From Halomonas lysinitropha (lineage in GTDB: Bacteria; Pseudomonadota; Gammaproteobacteria; Pseudomonadales; Halomonadaceae), in the NCBI RefSeq assembly GCF_902500215.1, contig NZ_CABVOU010000036.1:1-57751 (forward strand): a DNA stretch of 57,751 nucleotides. The letters are read 5' to 3'. The number at the start of each line of letters is the position of its first letter. Position 1 is the stretch's first letter. This document shows, piece by piece, positions 28,472 through 39,435 of the stretch. The position numbers and the translations under genes are program-made. The notes under the pieces were generated by a model. The model was given only the letters and a program-made list of their open reading frames with translations, ran no database searches and was not told the origin of the DNA.

Positions 28472-28530
28472 GGGCGCTGGCCCTCCATGGCAGGCGACCA
28501 TCGCCTGTCGCGTCGCTTCATGGCACGTCG

Positions 28531-28557
28531 AAAGCCGACCCTCGAGGGGTCGGCTTT
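28531..28557 (+). terminator. acs terminator
   Basis: AAAGCCGACCC-TCGAG-GGGTCGGCTTT, an 11-bp perfect stem running into TTTTT, 60 bases after the acs stop. A clear intrinsic terminator. Confidence 0.93.
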
Positions 28558-28599
28558 TTCATCCATGGCAGACGCAGTGTCGACGATACTCGAGAGCCC

Positions 28600-28629
28600 T
28601 TGGGAATCGCCTTGGCCATGGGGTACCAT
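28600..28629 (+). promoter_or_regulatory. Possible promoter of the response-regulator gene
   Basis: TTGGGA at 28600-28605 and TACCAT at 28624-28629 with an 18-base spacer, about 70 bases before the gene. Match to the sigma-70 consensus is moderate. Confidence 0.4.
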
Positions 28630-28698
28630 ACAGTCGACAATTTGTAGAGCCCAGCGTGGCGGCCTCGGTCCGCTGCTCGAGGAACCGGAGGAAGATCC

Positions 28699-29361
28699 AT
28701 GGCCTTTGCCCAGAAATTCATCGTTGCCGATGACCATCCGCTGTTCCGTGCGGCTCTGACCCAGGCGCTGCGTCAGCTCGCCCCCCAGGCCGAGATCGTC
28801 GAATCCGATACGATGGAAGCGACCACCGAGGTAGTCACCCGACATCCCGATGCTGACCTGATTCTGCTGGATCTGCACATGCCAGGTGCCCACGGCTTCT
28901 CCGGCCTGATTCAGCTACGTGGCCAGACGCCGGATATCCCGGTCGCAGTGGTCTCCGGCAGCGATGAGGTCTATGTGGTGCGCCGCGCCATCGACTACGG
29001 GGCTTCGGGCTTCATTCCCAAGTCTTCTTCGCTGGCGCTGATCGCCGAGGCGGTGGGCGAGATCCTCGATGGCGAGGTCTGGCTGCCGGCCGAGATGGCC
29101 GAGGCGATGGGCGAGTCCAACGAGGAGGAGACGAAGTTTGCCGAGGCCATCGCCTCGCTGACGCCTCAGCAGTTCCGGGTGCTCAACATGCTTACCGAGG
29201 GGCTGCTCAACAAGCAGATCGCCTATGAACTAAGCGTCTCCGAGGCCACCATCAAGGCGCATGTCACCGCCATCCTGCGCAAGCTCGGCGTGCACTCCCG
29301 CACTCAGGCGGTGATCGCCGCCCAGAAGCTCGAGGTCGAGCCGCCGAAGGTGGAGTCGTAG
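28699..29361 (+). CDS. LuxR-type response regulator, CrbR/ErdR type
   Basis: 220-residue NarL/FixJ-family regulator. The receiver domain (residues 1-120) has the acidic pair D11-D12, phospho-acceptor D58 (LILLDLHMPG) and the conserved Lys in GFIPKSSS. The C-terminal helix-turn-helix is LTPQQFRVLNMLTEGLLNKQIAYELSVSEATIKAHVTAIL. In Vibrio and Pseudomonas the homologue (CrbR, ErdR) activates acs and the acetate permease when phosphorylated by CrbS/MxtR. Position between acs and the matching kinase makes that role likely here. GGAGGAAG lies 5 bases or so before the ATG. The stop codon's G starts a five-unit heptad repeat. Confidence 0.9.
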   Translation: MAFAQKFIVADDHPLFRAALTQALRQLAPQAEIVESDTMEATTEVVTRHPDADLILLDLHMPGAHGFSGLIQLRGQTPDIPVAVVSGSDEVYVVRRAIDYGASGFIPKSSSLALIAEAVGEILDGEVWLPAEMAEAMGESNEEETKFAEAIASLTPQQFRVLNMLTEGLLNKQIAYELSVSEATIKAHVTAILRKLGVHSRTQAVIAAQKLEVEPPKVES

Positions 29362-29397
29362 CGCCGAGCTACAAGCGCCAAGGCACAAGCTTCAAGG
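29361..29397 (+). repeat. Post-stop tandem repeats (locus C)
   Basis: Five in-phase heptads starting on the G of the TAG stop: GCGCCGA, GCTACAA, GCGCCAA, GGCACAA, GCTTCAA, then GG. Every unit but the first ends CAA and is followed by G. Here the array is on one side only. The facing minus-strand gene ends 220 bases away. Confidence 0.85.
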
Positions 29398-29401
29398 AAA
29401 T

Positions 29402-29432
29402 GCAGAAACCCACCGTCTGGTGGGTTTCTTGC
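29402..29432 (+). terminator. Terminator after the response-regulator gene
   Basis: GCAGAAACCCACC-GTCT-GGTGGGTTTCTTGC. The stem has 13 paired positions and a one-base bulge. The stem's own TTTCTT serves as the T-rich side. Confidence 0.85.
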
Positions 29433-29497
29433 GTTAACGGCTGTGCGGAAGCGAGGTAGCAAGGCGGCGGCGCGACGAGGGGCGCTGGGGGCAAGCC

Positions 29498-29566
29498 GCA
29501 GAGGAGGTCCTGCGCCAGGGATGGCGCCGGTAGCGTACAAGGAAGTATTCACAGCGCCTCCTCGCA
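29498..29566. repeat. Structured palindromic intergenic element
   Basis: Outer arms GAGGAGG (29501-29507) and CCTCCTC (29557-29563) enclose a hairpin GCGCC-AGGGAT-GGCGC (29512-29527) and a central GTACAAGGAAGTATTCACAG segment. On the minus strand it reads like GCTGTGAATACTTCCTTGTACGC, which from memory is typical of a dispersed repeat in Halomonas and related marine gammaproteobacteria. No second copy is in this window. Short open frames across it are not genes. Confidence 0.55.
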
Positions 29567-29620
29567 GGGTTGCCGCCAGATCAGCCCCGAGTCGCCCAGC
29601 CTCGTTCTGTCATACCGGTG

Positions 29621-33562
<3,942 letters not shown>

Positions 33563-33622
33563 GCACTCTTCTCCCTTCCGGATTCGCCCATTCTAGGGCA
33601 TGGCCGGCCGCGGGACAGCCGT

Positions 33623-33652
33623 TGTTGAAGGATCAAGTGTTGAAGGATCGAG
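33623..33652 (-). repeat. Tandem 15-bp repeat after a stop codon
   Basis: On the plus strand, TGTTGAAGGATCAAG followed at once by TGTTGAAGGATCGAG (14 of 15 identical). It begins 2 bases after the TGA of the minus-strand hypothetical gene, in the gap before the kinase gene. Placement matches the heptad/octad arrays elsewhere, though the unit differs. Confidence 0.7.
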
Positions 33653-33654
33653 CG

Positions 33655-34170
33655 TCAGCCTTCCTTGCAGATAGCGCGGTAGAGCTGGCTGGAGGCCTCG
33701 ACCCGGCGCATCTGTTCAGTGCGGGGTGTCCGCGATTCGCCTTCCAGGGGCAGCATTTCCCGGGTTGCACAGTTCATCAGGTAGGCCTGGTGGTTGACCT
33801 GGTCCACATACTCCTTCTCGAAGCGATAGAGAATGAACTCGACCAGACGGCCGTCATCTCCCTGGCTCACTGAAAGATTGTCCAGGTCCACGATGGTGAA
33901 GGCCGTGGTCATGGGAAAGGCGAAGGTCCATGGACGAAAGAACATCTGGCCTTCCTCCACGGAAATGACTTCTGCCGATTCGGGCAGCTGTTGCTGCTTG
34001 TGCTCGAGCCAGGTGTATTCGGTGTGGATCTGGTAGCCGAGCATTCCCAGGCCGCCACATGCCGGGATAAACCAGCGCGGCAGTCGCTTGCCACTGGCCA
34101 GCCGCAGGATCAGGCCGATTCCGGCGGCGCCGAGACCGGCGAAGACCGCTGCTATCAGGTGCCATATCAT
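33655..34170 (-). CDS. Unrecognised membrane-anchored protein
   Basis: I do not recognise a family. The 171-residue protein starts with two hydrophobic segments (MIWHLIAAVFAGLGAAGIGLIL and FIPACGGLGMLGYQIH), followed by a soluble domain of about 120 residues with the pattern FFRPWTFAFPMTTAFTIVDLDNL and a Cys in YLMNCATREML. The topology suggests a small inner-membrane protein with an exposed domain. It lies between the symporter operon (terminator upstream) and the acetate-switch kinase, same strand as both, 92 bases before the kinase gene, and so may be co-transcribed with the kinase. A role in acetate sensing or symport is only a positional guess. Confidence 0.7.
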   Translation of the reverse strand: MIWHLIAAVFAGLGAAGIGLILRLASGKRLPRWFIPACGGLGMLGYQIHTEYTWLEHKQQQLPESAEVISVEEGQMFFRPWTFAFPMTTAFTIVDLDNLSVSQGDDGRLVEFILYRFEKEYVDQVNHQAYLMNCATREMLPLEGESRTPRTEQMRRVEASSQLYRAICKEG

Positions 34171-34189
34171 GAATCATGCGTCCTTAAAG

Positions 34190-34219
34190 CGATCGGGCTT
34201 CCCTGAGGAAGCCCGATCG
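34190..34219 (-). terminator. Terminator of the symporter operon
   Basis: CGATCGGGCTTCC-CTGA-GGAAGCCCGATCG, perfect 13-bp stem, followed on the minus strand by CTTTAAGG. It separates the symporter genes from the downstream hypothetical gene. Confidence 0.85.
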
Positions 34220-34231
34220 GTAGTGGTTTGA

Positions 34232-34253
34232 CTGGCCCGGCTAGCCGGGCCAG
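34232..34253. repeat. Perfect 22-bp palindrome after the symporter gene
   Basis: CTGGCCCGGCT followed by its exact reverse complement, with no loop of its own, 14 bases beyond the symporter stop and 12 bases from the terminator. Could be a second, GC-only terminator hairpin or a protein-binding palindrome. Confidence 0.6.
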
Positions 34254-34267
34254 GTAGCCATTATGGC

Positions 34268-36064
34268 TTAGTGCCCGGTTGCGACACCAGCACCCTTGGG
34301 ATAGCGCACGCTTTCCACCAGGTCCTGGATCTCCTGCGGAGGTTCCTCGGTTGCGTTGGAGACGAGGAAGGCCACGGCAAAGTTGAAGATCGCACCGACC
34401 GCACCGAAGGAGAGCGGCGAGACGCCCAGGATCCAGTTATCCGGCGTATTGGGCAACATGTTGGTGCCCGGAATGAACAGCCAGCCCAGGTAGGTGAAGA
34501 TGTACAGCAGGGTCAGCAGCAGGCCAGTCAGCATGCCGGCAACCGCGCCCTTGTTGTTCACCCGCTTGGAGAAGATGCCCATCATCAGCGCCGGGAACAG
34601 CGAGGCGCCGGCGATACCGAAGGCCAGGGCCACCGTCTGCGCCGCGAAGCCCGGGGGATTCAGGCCCAGGTAGGTCGCCAGCAGGATGGCACCCGCCATG
34701 GAGATCCGCGCCGCCAGCATCTCGCCCTTCTCCGTGATCTTCGGGTTGATCATGGTCTTGATCAGGTCATGGCTGATGGCCGAGGAGATGGCCAGTAGCA
34801 GGCCCGCCGCCGTGGACAGGGCAGCCGCGATACCACCCGCGGCGATCAGGCCGATGACCCAGCCCGGCAGGTTGGCGATCTCCGGGTTGGCCAGTACCAG
34901 GATGTCGTTGTTGACCTCCAGTTCGCTGCCTTCCCAGCCACGCTCTGCAGCGGTCTCGGCGAAGTCTTCATTGCCGTCGTTGTAGAGCTGAATGCGCCCG
35001 TCGTCGTTTCTGTCGGTGTAGGTGATCAGGCCGGTCTCTTCCCAGGTCCTGATCCACTCTGGGCGCTGCTCGTAGGCCAGCGGGTTGGTCATGGCGTCTT
35101 CATAGCTTTCCACCTGGCCGGCCGCCTCGGGATAGACCGTGGTCATCAGGTTCAGGCGTGCCATGGAAGCCACCGCAGGCGCGGTCAGGTACAGCAGCGC
35201 GATGAACACCAGGGCCCAGCCGGCCGACCAGCGTGCATCCGCCACCTTGGGAACCGTGAAGAAGCGGATGATGACGTGGGGCAGGCCCGCGGTACCCACC
35301 ATCAGCGACAGGGTGAAGAGCACCATGTTGAGCTTGTTGCTGACGTCGGCGGTGTAGTCCCGGAAGCCCAGCTCGTTCAGCACTTCATTGAGCTTGACCA
35401 GCAGCGGCACACCGGATTCGGAGTGAGTGCTGAACATGCCGAACATGGGAATGGGGTTGCCGGTCAGCTGCATCGCGATGAACACCGCCGGAATGGTGTA
35501 GGCGATGATCAGCACGATGTACTGGGCCACCTGGGTGTAGGTGATGCCCTTCATGCCGCCGAAGACCGCATACAGGAACACGATGGCGGCCGCGATCCAG
35601 ATGCCCCAGGTGTTGGAGACTTCCAGGAAGCGGGAGAAGGCTACGCCGGCACCGGTCATCTGGCCGATGACGTAGGTGATCGAGGCGACCACCAGGCAGA
35701 TCACGGCGACCAGGCGAGCGGTGTTGCTGTAGAAGCGGTCACCGATGAAGTCGGGTACCGTGAACTTGCCGAACTTGCGCAGGTAAGGCGCCAGCAGCAT
35801 GGCCAGGATGACATAGCCACCGGTCCAGCCCATCAGGAAGCTGGAGTTGGCATAGCCCCCGGAGGCCAGCAGGCCGGCCATGGAGATGAAGGAAGCCGCG
35901 GACATCCAGTCGGCGGCGGTGGCCATGCCGTTGGTGATCGGATGCACGCCACCGCCGGCGACGTAGAAGTCCTTGGTCGAGCCCGCGCGGGCCCAGATCG
36001 CGATGCCGATGTAGAGGGCGAAGGAGGCCCCTACGAACAGCAGGTTGATTGCAAACTGACTCAT
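34268..36064 (-). CDS. Sodium:solute symporter large subunit, VC_2705 type
   Basis: 598-residue SSS-family transporter. The N-terminal helices include TKDFYVAGGGVHPITNGMAT and ADWMSAASFISMAGLLASGG, with the sodium-site region typical of acetate permeases. It differs from ActP (about 550 residues) by a long hydrophilic insert, about residues 320-400 (EAAGQVESYEDAMTNPLAY through LANPEIANLPGW), as in the VC_2705 subfamily that pairs with a DUF4212 small subunit. Here that subunit is immediately upstream. Acetate or another short carboxylate is the likely substrate given acs and the acetate-switch genes nearby, and automated names such as actP may be applied. The gap to the small subunit is 6 bases. 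Confidence 0.92.
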   Translation of the reverse strand: MSQFAINLLFVGASFALYIGIAIWARAGSTKDFYVAGGGVHPITNGMATAADWMSAASFISMAGLLASGGYANSSFLMGWTGGYVILAMLLAPYLRKFGKFTVPDFIGDRFYSNTARLVAVICLVVASITYVIGQMTGAGVAFSRFLEVSNTWGIWIAAAIVFLYAVFGGMKGITYTQVAQYIVLIIAYTIPAVFIAMQLTGNPIPMFGMFSTHSESGVPLLVKLNEVLNELGFRDYTADVSNKLNMVLFTLSLMVGTAGLPHVIIRFFTVPKVADARWSAGWALVFIALLYLTAPAVASMARLNLMTTVYPEAAGQVESYEDAMTNPLAYEQRPEWIRTWEETGLITYTDRNDDGRIQLYNDGNEDFAETAAERGWEGSELEVNNDILVLANPEIANLPGWVIGLIAAGGIAAALSTAAGLLLAISSAISHDLIKTMINPKITEKGEMLAARISMAGAILLATYLGLNPPGFAAQTVALAFGIAGASLFPALMMGIFSKRVNNKGAVAGMLTGLLLTLLYIFTYLGWLFIPGTNMLPNTPDNWILGVSPLSFGAVGAIFNFAVAFLVSNATEEPPQEIQDLVESVRYPKGAGVATGH

Positions 36065-36070
36065 GCTGGC

Positions 36071-36331
36071 TTACTCCCCGAGTCCGAACTGTTTATCGAG
36101 CCGGTTCATCTTCCAGGCGTAGAAGAAGATGATGCCGATGAAGGTGAGGATCGAACCCTGCTGGGCGAACCAGAACCCCAGGTCCGTTCCACCCACGGGA
36201 ATGCCGGCCAGCAGCGGGCGAAGAAGGATGGCGAAGCCGTAGGAGACCAGGGCCCAGACGATCAGGCACCCCGTGATCAGGCGTACGTTGGCCTTCCAGT
36301 AAGCAGCGGCATTGGCTTTGTCGTCTGCCAT
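36071..36331 (-). CDS. DUF4212 symporter small subunit
   Basis: 86-residue membrane protein with two helices (LITGCLIVWALVSYGFAILL and SILTFIGIIFFYAWKM) and the family pattern AYWKANVRLI near the N-terminus. Members accompany VC_2705-type symporters and are thought to be a small subunit. GGAGAG lies 8 bases before the ATG at 36331. An ATG five codons earlier (36346) lacks such a site. It leads the two-gene operon, with a leader of nearly 300 bases if the promoter at 36620-36649 is right. Confidence 0.9.
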   Translation of the reverse strand: MADDKANAAAYWKANVRLITGCLIVWALVSYGFAILLRPLLAGIPVGGTDLGFWFAQQGSILTFIGIIFFYAWKMNRLDKQFGLGE

Positions 36332-36619
36332 AGTGTTGCTCTCCACTAGTTGTTCAGATTGGGAAGTTGCCCAGAGCGTTGAGGTTACTCATCAGGACAG
36401 TCGTGTCGGCGGAGCCAGCCTTGGCCTGCGCAGGCTGGTTCAGCCTGTCATCAGGTTGCCCGCTCCTAGTCGAAGTGCACTATCGACGCGGGATTGTCCT
36501 GCATGGCTCACCGCCAATAGTGGGCAGCAAACGCCTAAAATAAATCCCAGACTTTCGTATCATGAAAAGATACCGATGGAAGGTCTTCCAAAAAAACTCT
36601 TTTTTATCAGTAACCTAAA
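36332..36619 (-). promoter_or_regulatory. Leader of the symporter operon
   Basis: No gene is visible in this stretch. It holds two overlapping, mutually exclusive hairpins: CCAGCCT (36415-36421) can pair with AGGCTGG (36432-36438), and CAGGCTG (36431-36437) can instead pair with CAGCCTG (36441-36447). An inverted repeat GGAAG-GT-CTTCC occurs near 36576-36587. No T-run follows the hairpins on the minus strand, so a classical attenuator is not supported. Confidence 0.4.
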
Positions 36620-36649
36620 CTTATCTTGTGAGTAATGTTTCGATGCCAA
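36620..36649 (-). promoter_or_regulatory. Possible promoter of the symporter operon
   Basis: On the minus strand, TTGGCA (36649-36644) and GATAAG (36625-36620) with an 18-base spacer. The operator-like site at 36659-36676 would be centred about 54.5 bases upstream of the predicted start near 36613. Confidence 0.4.
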
Positions 36650-36658
36650 GGAAGCGCG

Positions 36659-36676
36659 CATAGGACGATGGTATAG
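36659..36676 (-). promoter_or_regulatory. Candidate CrbR-type operator 1
   Basis: Minus-strand CTATACCATCGTCCTATG. It aligns with the acs site at 26384 and with copies 2 and 3. It is the copy closest to the symporter promoter. Confidence 0.55.
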
Positions 36677-36715
36677 CCTCAAATTCCATAGCAGTTAAAC
36701 CTTGGTTCCTGATGA

Positions 36716-36733
36716 TCTTTGACGATGGTCTAA
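36716..36733 (-). promoter_or_regulatory. Candidate CrbR-type operator 2
   Basis: Minus-strand TTAGACCATCGTCAAAGA. It shares the ten-base core GACCATCGTC-like segment with the other copies and lies 57 bases from copy 1 and 27 from copy 3 (start to start). Confidence 0.55.
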
Positions 36734-36742
36734 GGCCGCCAG

Positions 36743-36760
36743 GATAGGACGATTGTCTAG
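36743..36760 (-). promoter_or_regulatory. Candidate CrbR-type operator 3
   Basis: Minus-strand CTAGACAATCGTCCTATC. It abuts a possible plus-strand promoter (TTATTC 36762-36767, TATCTT 36786-36791) for the DUF294 gene, so the cluster could serve both divergent transcripts. Confidence 0.55.
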
Positions 36761-36761
36761 G

Positions 36762-36791
36762 TTATTCACGGAAACCCGACTTTGCTATCTT
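36762..36791 (+). promoter_or_regulatory. Possible promoter of the DUF294 gene
   Basis: TTATTC and TATCTT with an 18-base spacer, about 70 bases before the gene. Each hexamer matches only part of the consensus, fitting an activator-dependent promoter. Confidence 0.35.
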
Positions 36792-36861
36792 GGATCATCT
36801 CTGGAGGCGAAGCGCAACCAAGCCAGTGGTGTGATGACCGCAGCGCTACGAGGACAATCCC

Positions 36862-38685
36862 ATGGTCGATGTAGAACTTTCACAGCCCCCTTTCACCTTG
36901 CTCGACGAGGAAGGACGGGAGCGCGTTCGTAGCGGCATCGATCTGGCCTATTTCGATCGTGACGAGATCATCCTCGATGCCGGCCAGCCCGGCGAGTACG
37001 TTTTCCTGATCCACAAGGGCGAGGTCGCCGAGTTGGACCCGACCCTGCCCGGCGCCCAGTCACGCATCGGCCATTACACCGCCGGTGACCTCTTCGGGGC
37101 CATCAGTATCCTCAACGGCAAGAGCCGCTATCGCTTCCGGGCCGAGCAGGAGAGTCTCTGCTACCTGTTGCCCAAGGGGTTGTTCAAGCAGCTCTGCGAG
37201 GCGTATCCGGCCTTCTCGGAATTCTTCCGCCAGCGCTTGGCTCAGAAGACACGGCTGCTCACCGAACACCGCGCCGAGGGTGGGGTGACCATGGCCGGTT
37301 TCATGCTCGCTCGGGTCAGCGAATGCATGCGCGATCCACTGCTCGTCGAAGATACGACCAGCATTTCTCAGGCGGTCCATACTCTGAACGACAGTCATGC
37401 CGACAGCCTGTTGGTGAAGGGCGAGGCCGGACCGGGCATGGTCACCAAGACCGATCTGCTCAATGCCCTGGTGCTCGAGGAATTGGCCCAGGATAGGCCG
37501 GTGCAGGCGGTTGCCCATTTTGAGCTGATCACGGCGACGCCGGGCCAGTACCTGTTCGAGGTGCTGGTCCAGATGACCCGCTTCAAGGTGGAGCGGGTGG
37601 TGGTGATGGAAGATGGCGCGCCGGTAGGGGTAGTGGAGTTGACCGACGTGCTCAGCTATTTCTCCAGCCGCAGCTACGTGGTCAGCCTGCAGGTGGAGCA
37701 GGCCAACAGCCTCGAGGCGCTGGCCGCCGCCAGCCGCCGGACGCCGGAGCTGGTGCAGGCCCTGATGGCCCAGGGTGTCAAGCTGCGTTTCGCCATGGGG
37801 CTGCTGGCGGCCCTCAATGGGCGCATCATGAACAAGGCCTGGGGCTTTCTGATCGATGAGCGCTACCACGCCGATAGCTGCCTGATCGTGATGGGCAGTG
37901 AAGGGCGTGGCGAGCAGATTCTCAAGACCGACCAGGACAATGGCCTGATACTCGCCGACGATCTGGAATGGCCCGACTGCCACGAGCAAATGCAGCGTCT
38001 CACCGAGACGTTGATCGAGCTGGGCTATCCCCCCTGTCCGGGCGACATCATGGTCTCCAACCCGGAGTGGGTCGGCACCGAGACCCAATGGCGCGGGCGC
38101 ATCGCGCAGTGGGCGGGGAGTCGTGATGGCGATAGCCTGATGCGGCTGGCCATCATGCTCGATTCCCACGCCGTGGCCGGCAATCCAGCCCTGCTCGAGC
38201 GGCTGCGCGAGGAGCTTTTCGAGCGCTGCAGCCGTGACGAGATCCTGCTCTCCTACTTCGCGCGTACGGCGTTGCGCTTCTCCACGCCGTTGACCCTTTT
38301 CGGGTCGCTCAAGAAGCCGCAGCACGGCGTCGATATCAAGAAGGGGGGAATCTTTCCCATCGTTCACGGGGTGCGCACCCTGGCACTGGAGCGTCGCATC
38401 ACCGCGACCTCCACTCTGGAGAGGCTCGAGGCGCTGGTGGCCGATGGTCGTCTGGAAGAGCGTTTCGCCGAGGATCTGGGGGAGGCGCTCTCGCTGTTCA
38501 CCGAGTTACGACTGCGCCAGCAGCTCGAACGCCTCGACGGCTCACAAGGGCGTGGCGAGGAGCCCGATCGGGTGGTCGTCCAGGAGCTCTCATCGCTGGA
38601 GCGGGACCTGCTGCGTGAGGCGCTGCATATCGTCAAGGACTTCAAGCAGCGGCTGTCGCACCGCTTTCACCTCGAGTATTCCTGA
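36862..38685 (+). CDS. cNMP-binding/CBS/DUF294 nucleotidyltransferase-like protein
   Basis: 607-residue signalling-type protein. A cyclic-nucleotide-binding fold covers about residues 10-130 (GQPGEYVFLIHKGEVAEL, GDLFGAISILNG). Two CBS motifs lie around 150-270 (MRDPLLVEDTTSISQAVHTL; VERVVVMEDGAPVGVVELTDVL). A GlnD-like nucleotidyltransferase domain has GSEGRGEQ from G345 and the acidic D357-x-D359 pair, and a DUF294 C-terminal helical domain follows. The target is unknown. In pseudomonads this gene accompanies acetate permease genes and a DnaQ-like exonuclease, as here. The divergent intergenic region holds three candidate response-regulator sites. Confidence 0.88.
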   Translation: MVDVELSQPPFTLLDEEGRERVRSGIDLAYFDRDEIILDAGQPGEYVFLIHKGEVAELDPTLPGAQSRIGHYTAGDLFGAISILNGKSRYRFRAEQESLCYLLPKGLFKQLCEAYPAFSEFFRQRLAQKTRLLTEHRAEGGVTMAGFMLARVSECMRDPLLVEDTTSISQAVHTLNDSHADSLLVKGEAGPGMVTKTDLLNALVLEELAQDRPVQAVAHFELITATPGQYLFEVLVQMTRFKVERVVVMEDGAPVGVVELTDVLSYFSSRSYVVSLQVEQANSLEALAAASRRTPELVQALMAQGVKLRFAMGLLAALNGRIMNKAWGFLIDERYHADSCLIVMGSEGRGEQILKTDQDNGLILADDLEWPDCHEQMQRLTETLIELGYPPCPGDIMVSNPEWVGTETQWRGRIAQWAGSRDGDSLMRLAIMLDSHAVAGNPALLERLREELFERCSRDEILLSYFARTALRFSTPLTLFGSLKKPQHGVDIKKGGIFPIVHGVRTLALERRITATSTLERLEALVADGRLEERFAEDLGEALSLFTELRLRQQLERLDGSQGRGEEPDRVVVQELSSLERDLLREALHIVKDFKQRLSHRFHLEYS

Positions 38686-38727
38686 GACACGAGGTGGCCA
38701 GGGAGCGACAACAACAGGAGTTTATTC

Positions 38728-39354
38728 ATGCTCAAGGCACTGCGGCGCGCCGCCGATCGCCGACGACAGGCTCACGGTGACTATGGCTGGCTCTTCTCCC
38801 CTTACACCGGGGACGAGATGATTGCGATCAAGTGCGAGGCTACCGGCCTCAATACCCGCCGCGCCGAACTGGTCTCGGTGGCGGCGGTGCGGATTCGTGG
38901 TGACCGCGTCCTGACCAGCGATTCGCTCTATCTGCGCCTGGCGAGGCCGGCGAGTCTCTCCGGCGACTCGATCCGCATCCACGGCCTGCGTGGCATTGAC
39001 CTGGCCGATGGGGCGGACGTCGAGGAAGCGCTGGCACGACTCCTGGACTTCATCGGCAATCGCCCGCTGGTCGGCTGGCGTCTGGACTTCGATCTGGCGA
39101 TGCTCAATCGCTACCTGCGTCCTCTCTTTGGCTTTGAGCTGCCCAACGCCGGCATCGATGTGGCACAGGCCTATCGGCGCCAGCTACGTCTCAGCCATCC
39201 GGAGGTGGATGTCCGGCCGCGCTTCGAGCAGGTGGCCGAGCGCCTGGGCGTGCCGGTCATGGGGCGTCACACGGCCCTGGGCGATGCCGTCACCACGGCC
39301 CTGATCCACCTTCGACTGAAGCGGGGTCCCATGCTGGCGGCGCGGTTCTGCTGA
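38728..39354 (+). CDS. DnaQ-like 3'-5' exonuclease with altered Exo I motif
   Basis: 208-residue DEDDh-fold protein. Exo II (D122 in VGWRLDFDLAML) and Exo III (H181-x4-D186 in RHTALGDAVTTAL) are intact. In Exo I, however, the usual D-x-E-T-T-G reads IAIKCEATGL: the first catalytic Asp is K35, while E37 remains. The codon is AAG and no frameshift is needed. The protein may have lost nuclease activity or use another metal ligand. It follows the DUF294 gene by 42 bases, its usual companion, and is preceded by AACAGGAG. Confidence 0.88.
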   Translation: MLKALRRAADRRRQAHGDYGWLFSPYTGDEMIAIKCEATGLNTRRAELVSVAAVRIRGDRVLTSDSLYLRLARPASLSGDSIRIHGLRGIDLADGADVEEALARLLDFIGNRPLVGWRLDFDLAMLNRYLRPLFGFELPNAGIDVAQAYRRQLRLSHPEVDVRPRFEQVAERLGVPVMGRHTALGDAVTTALIHLRLKRGPMLAARFC

Positions 39355-39435
39355 TCGGGTGCGCTTCGCCTGGCCATGGCGAGGGTGTTAGGATAGCGTC
39401 CGTCATTTCCAGCCGCCCAGGCAGCGCCCGAGACC

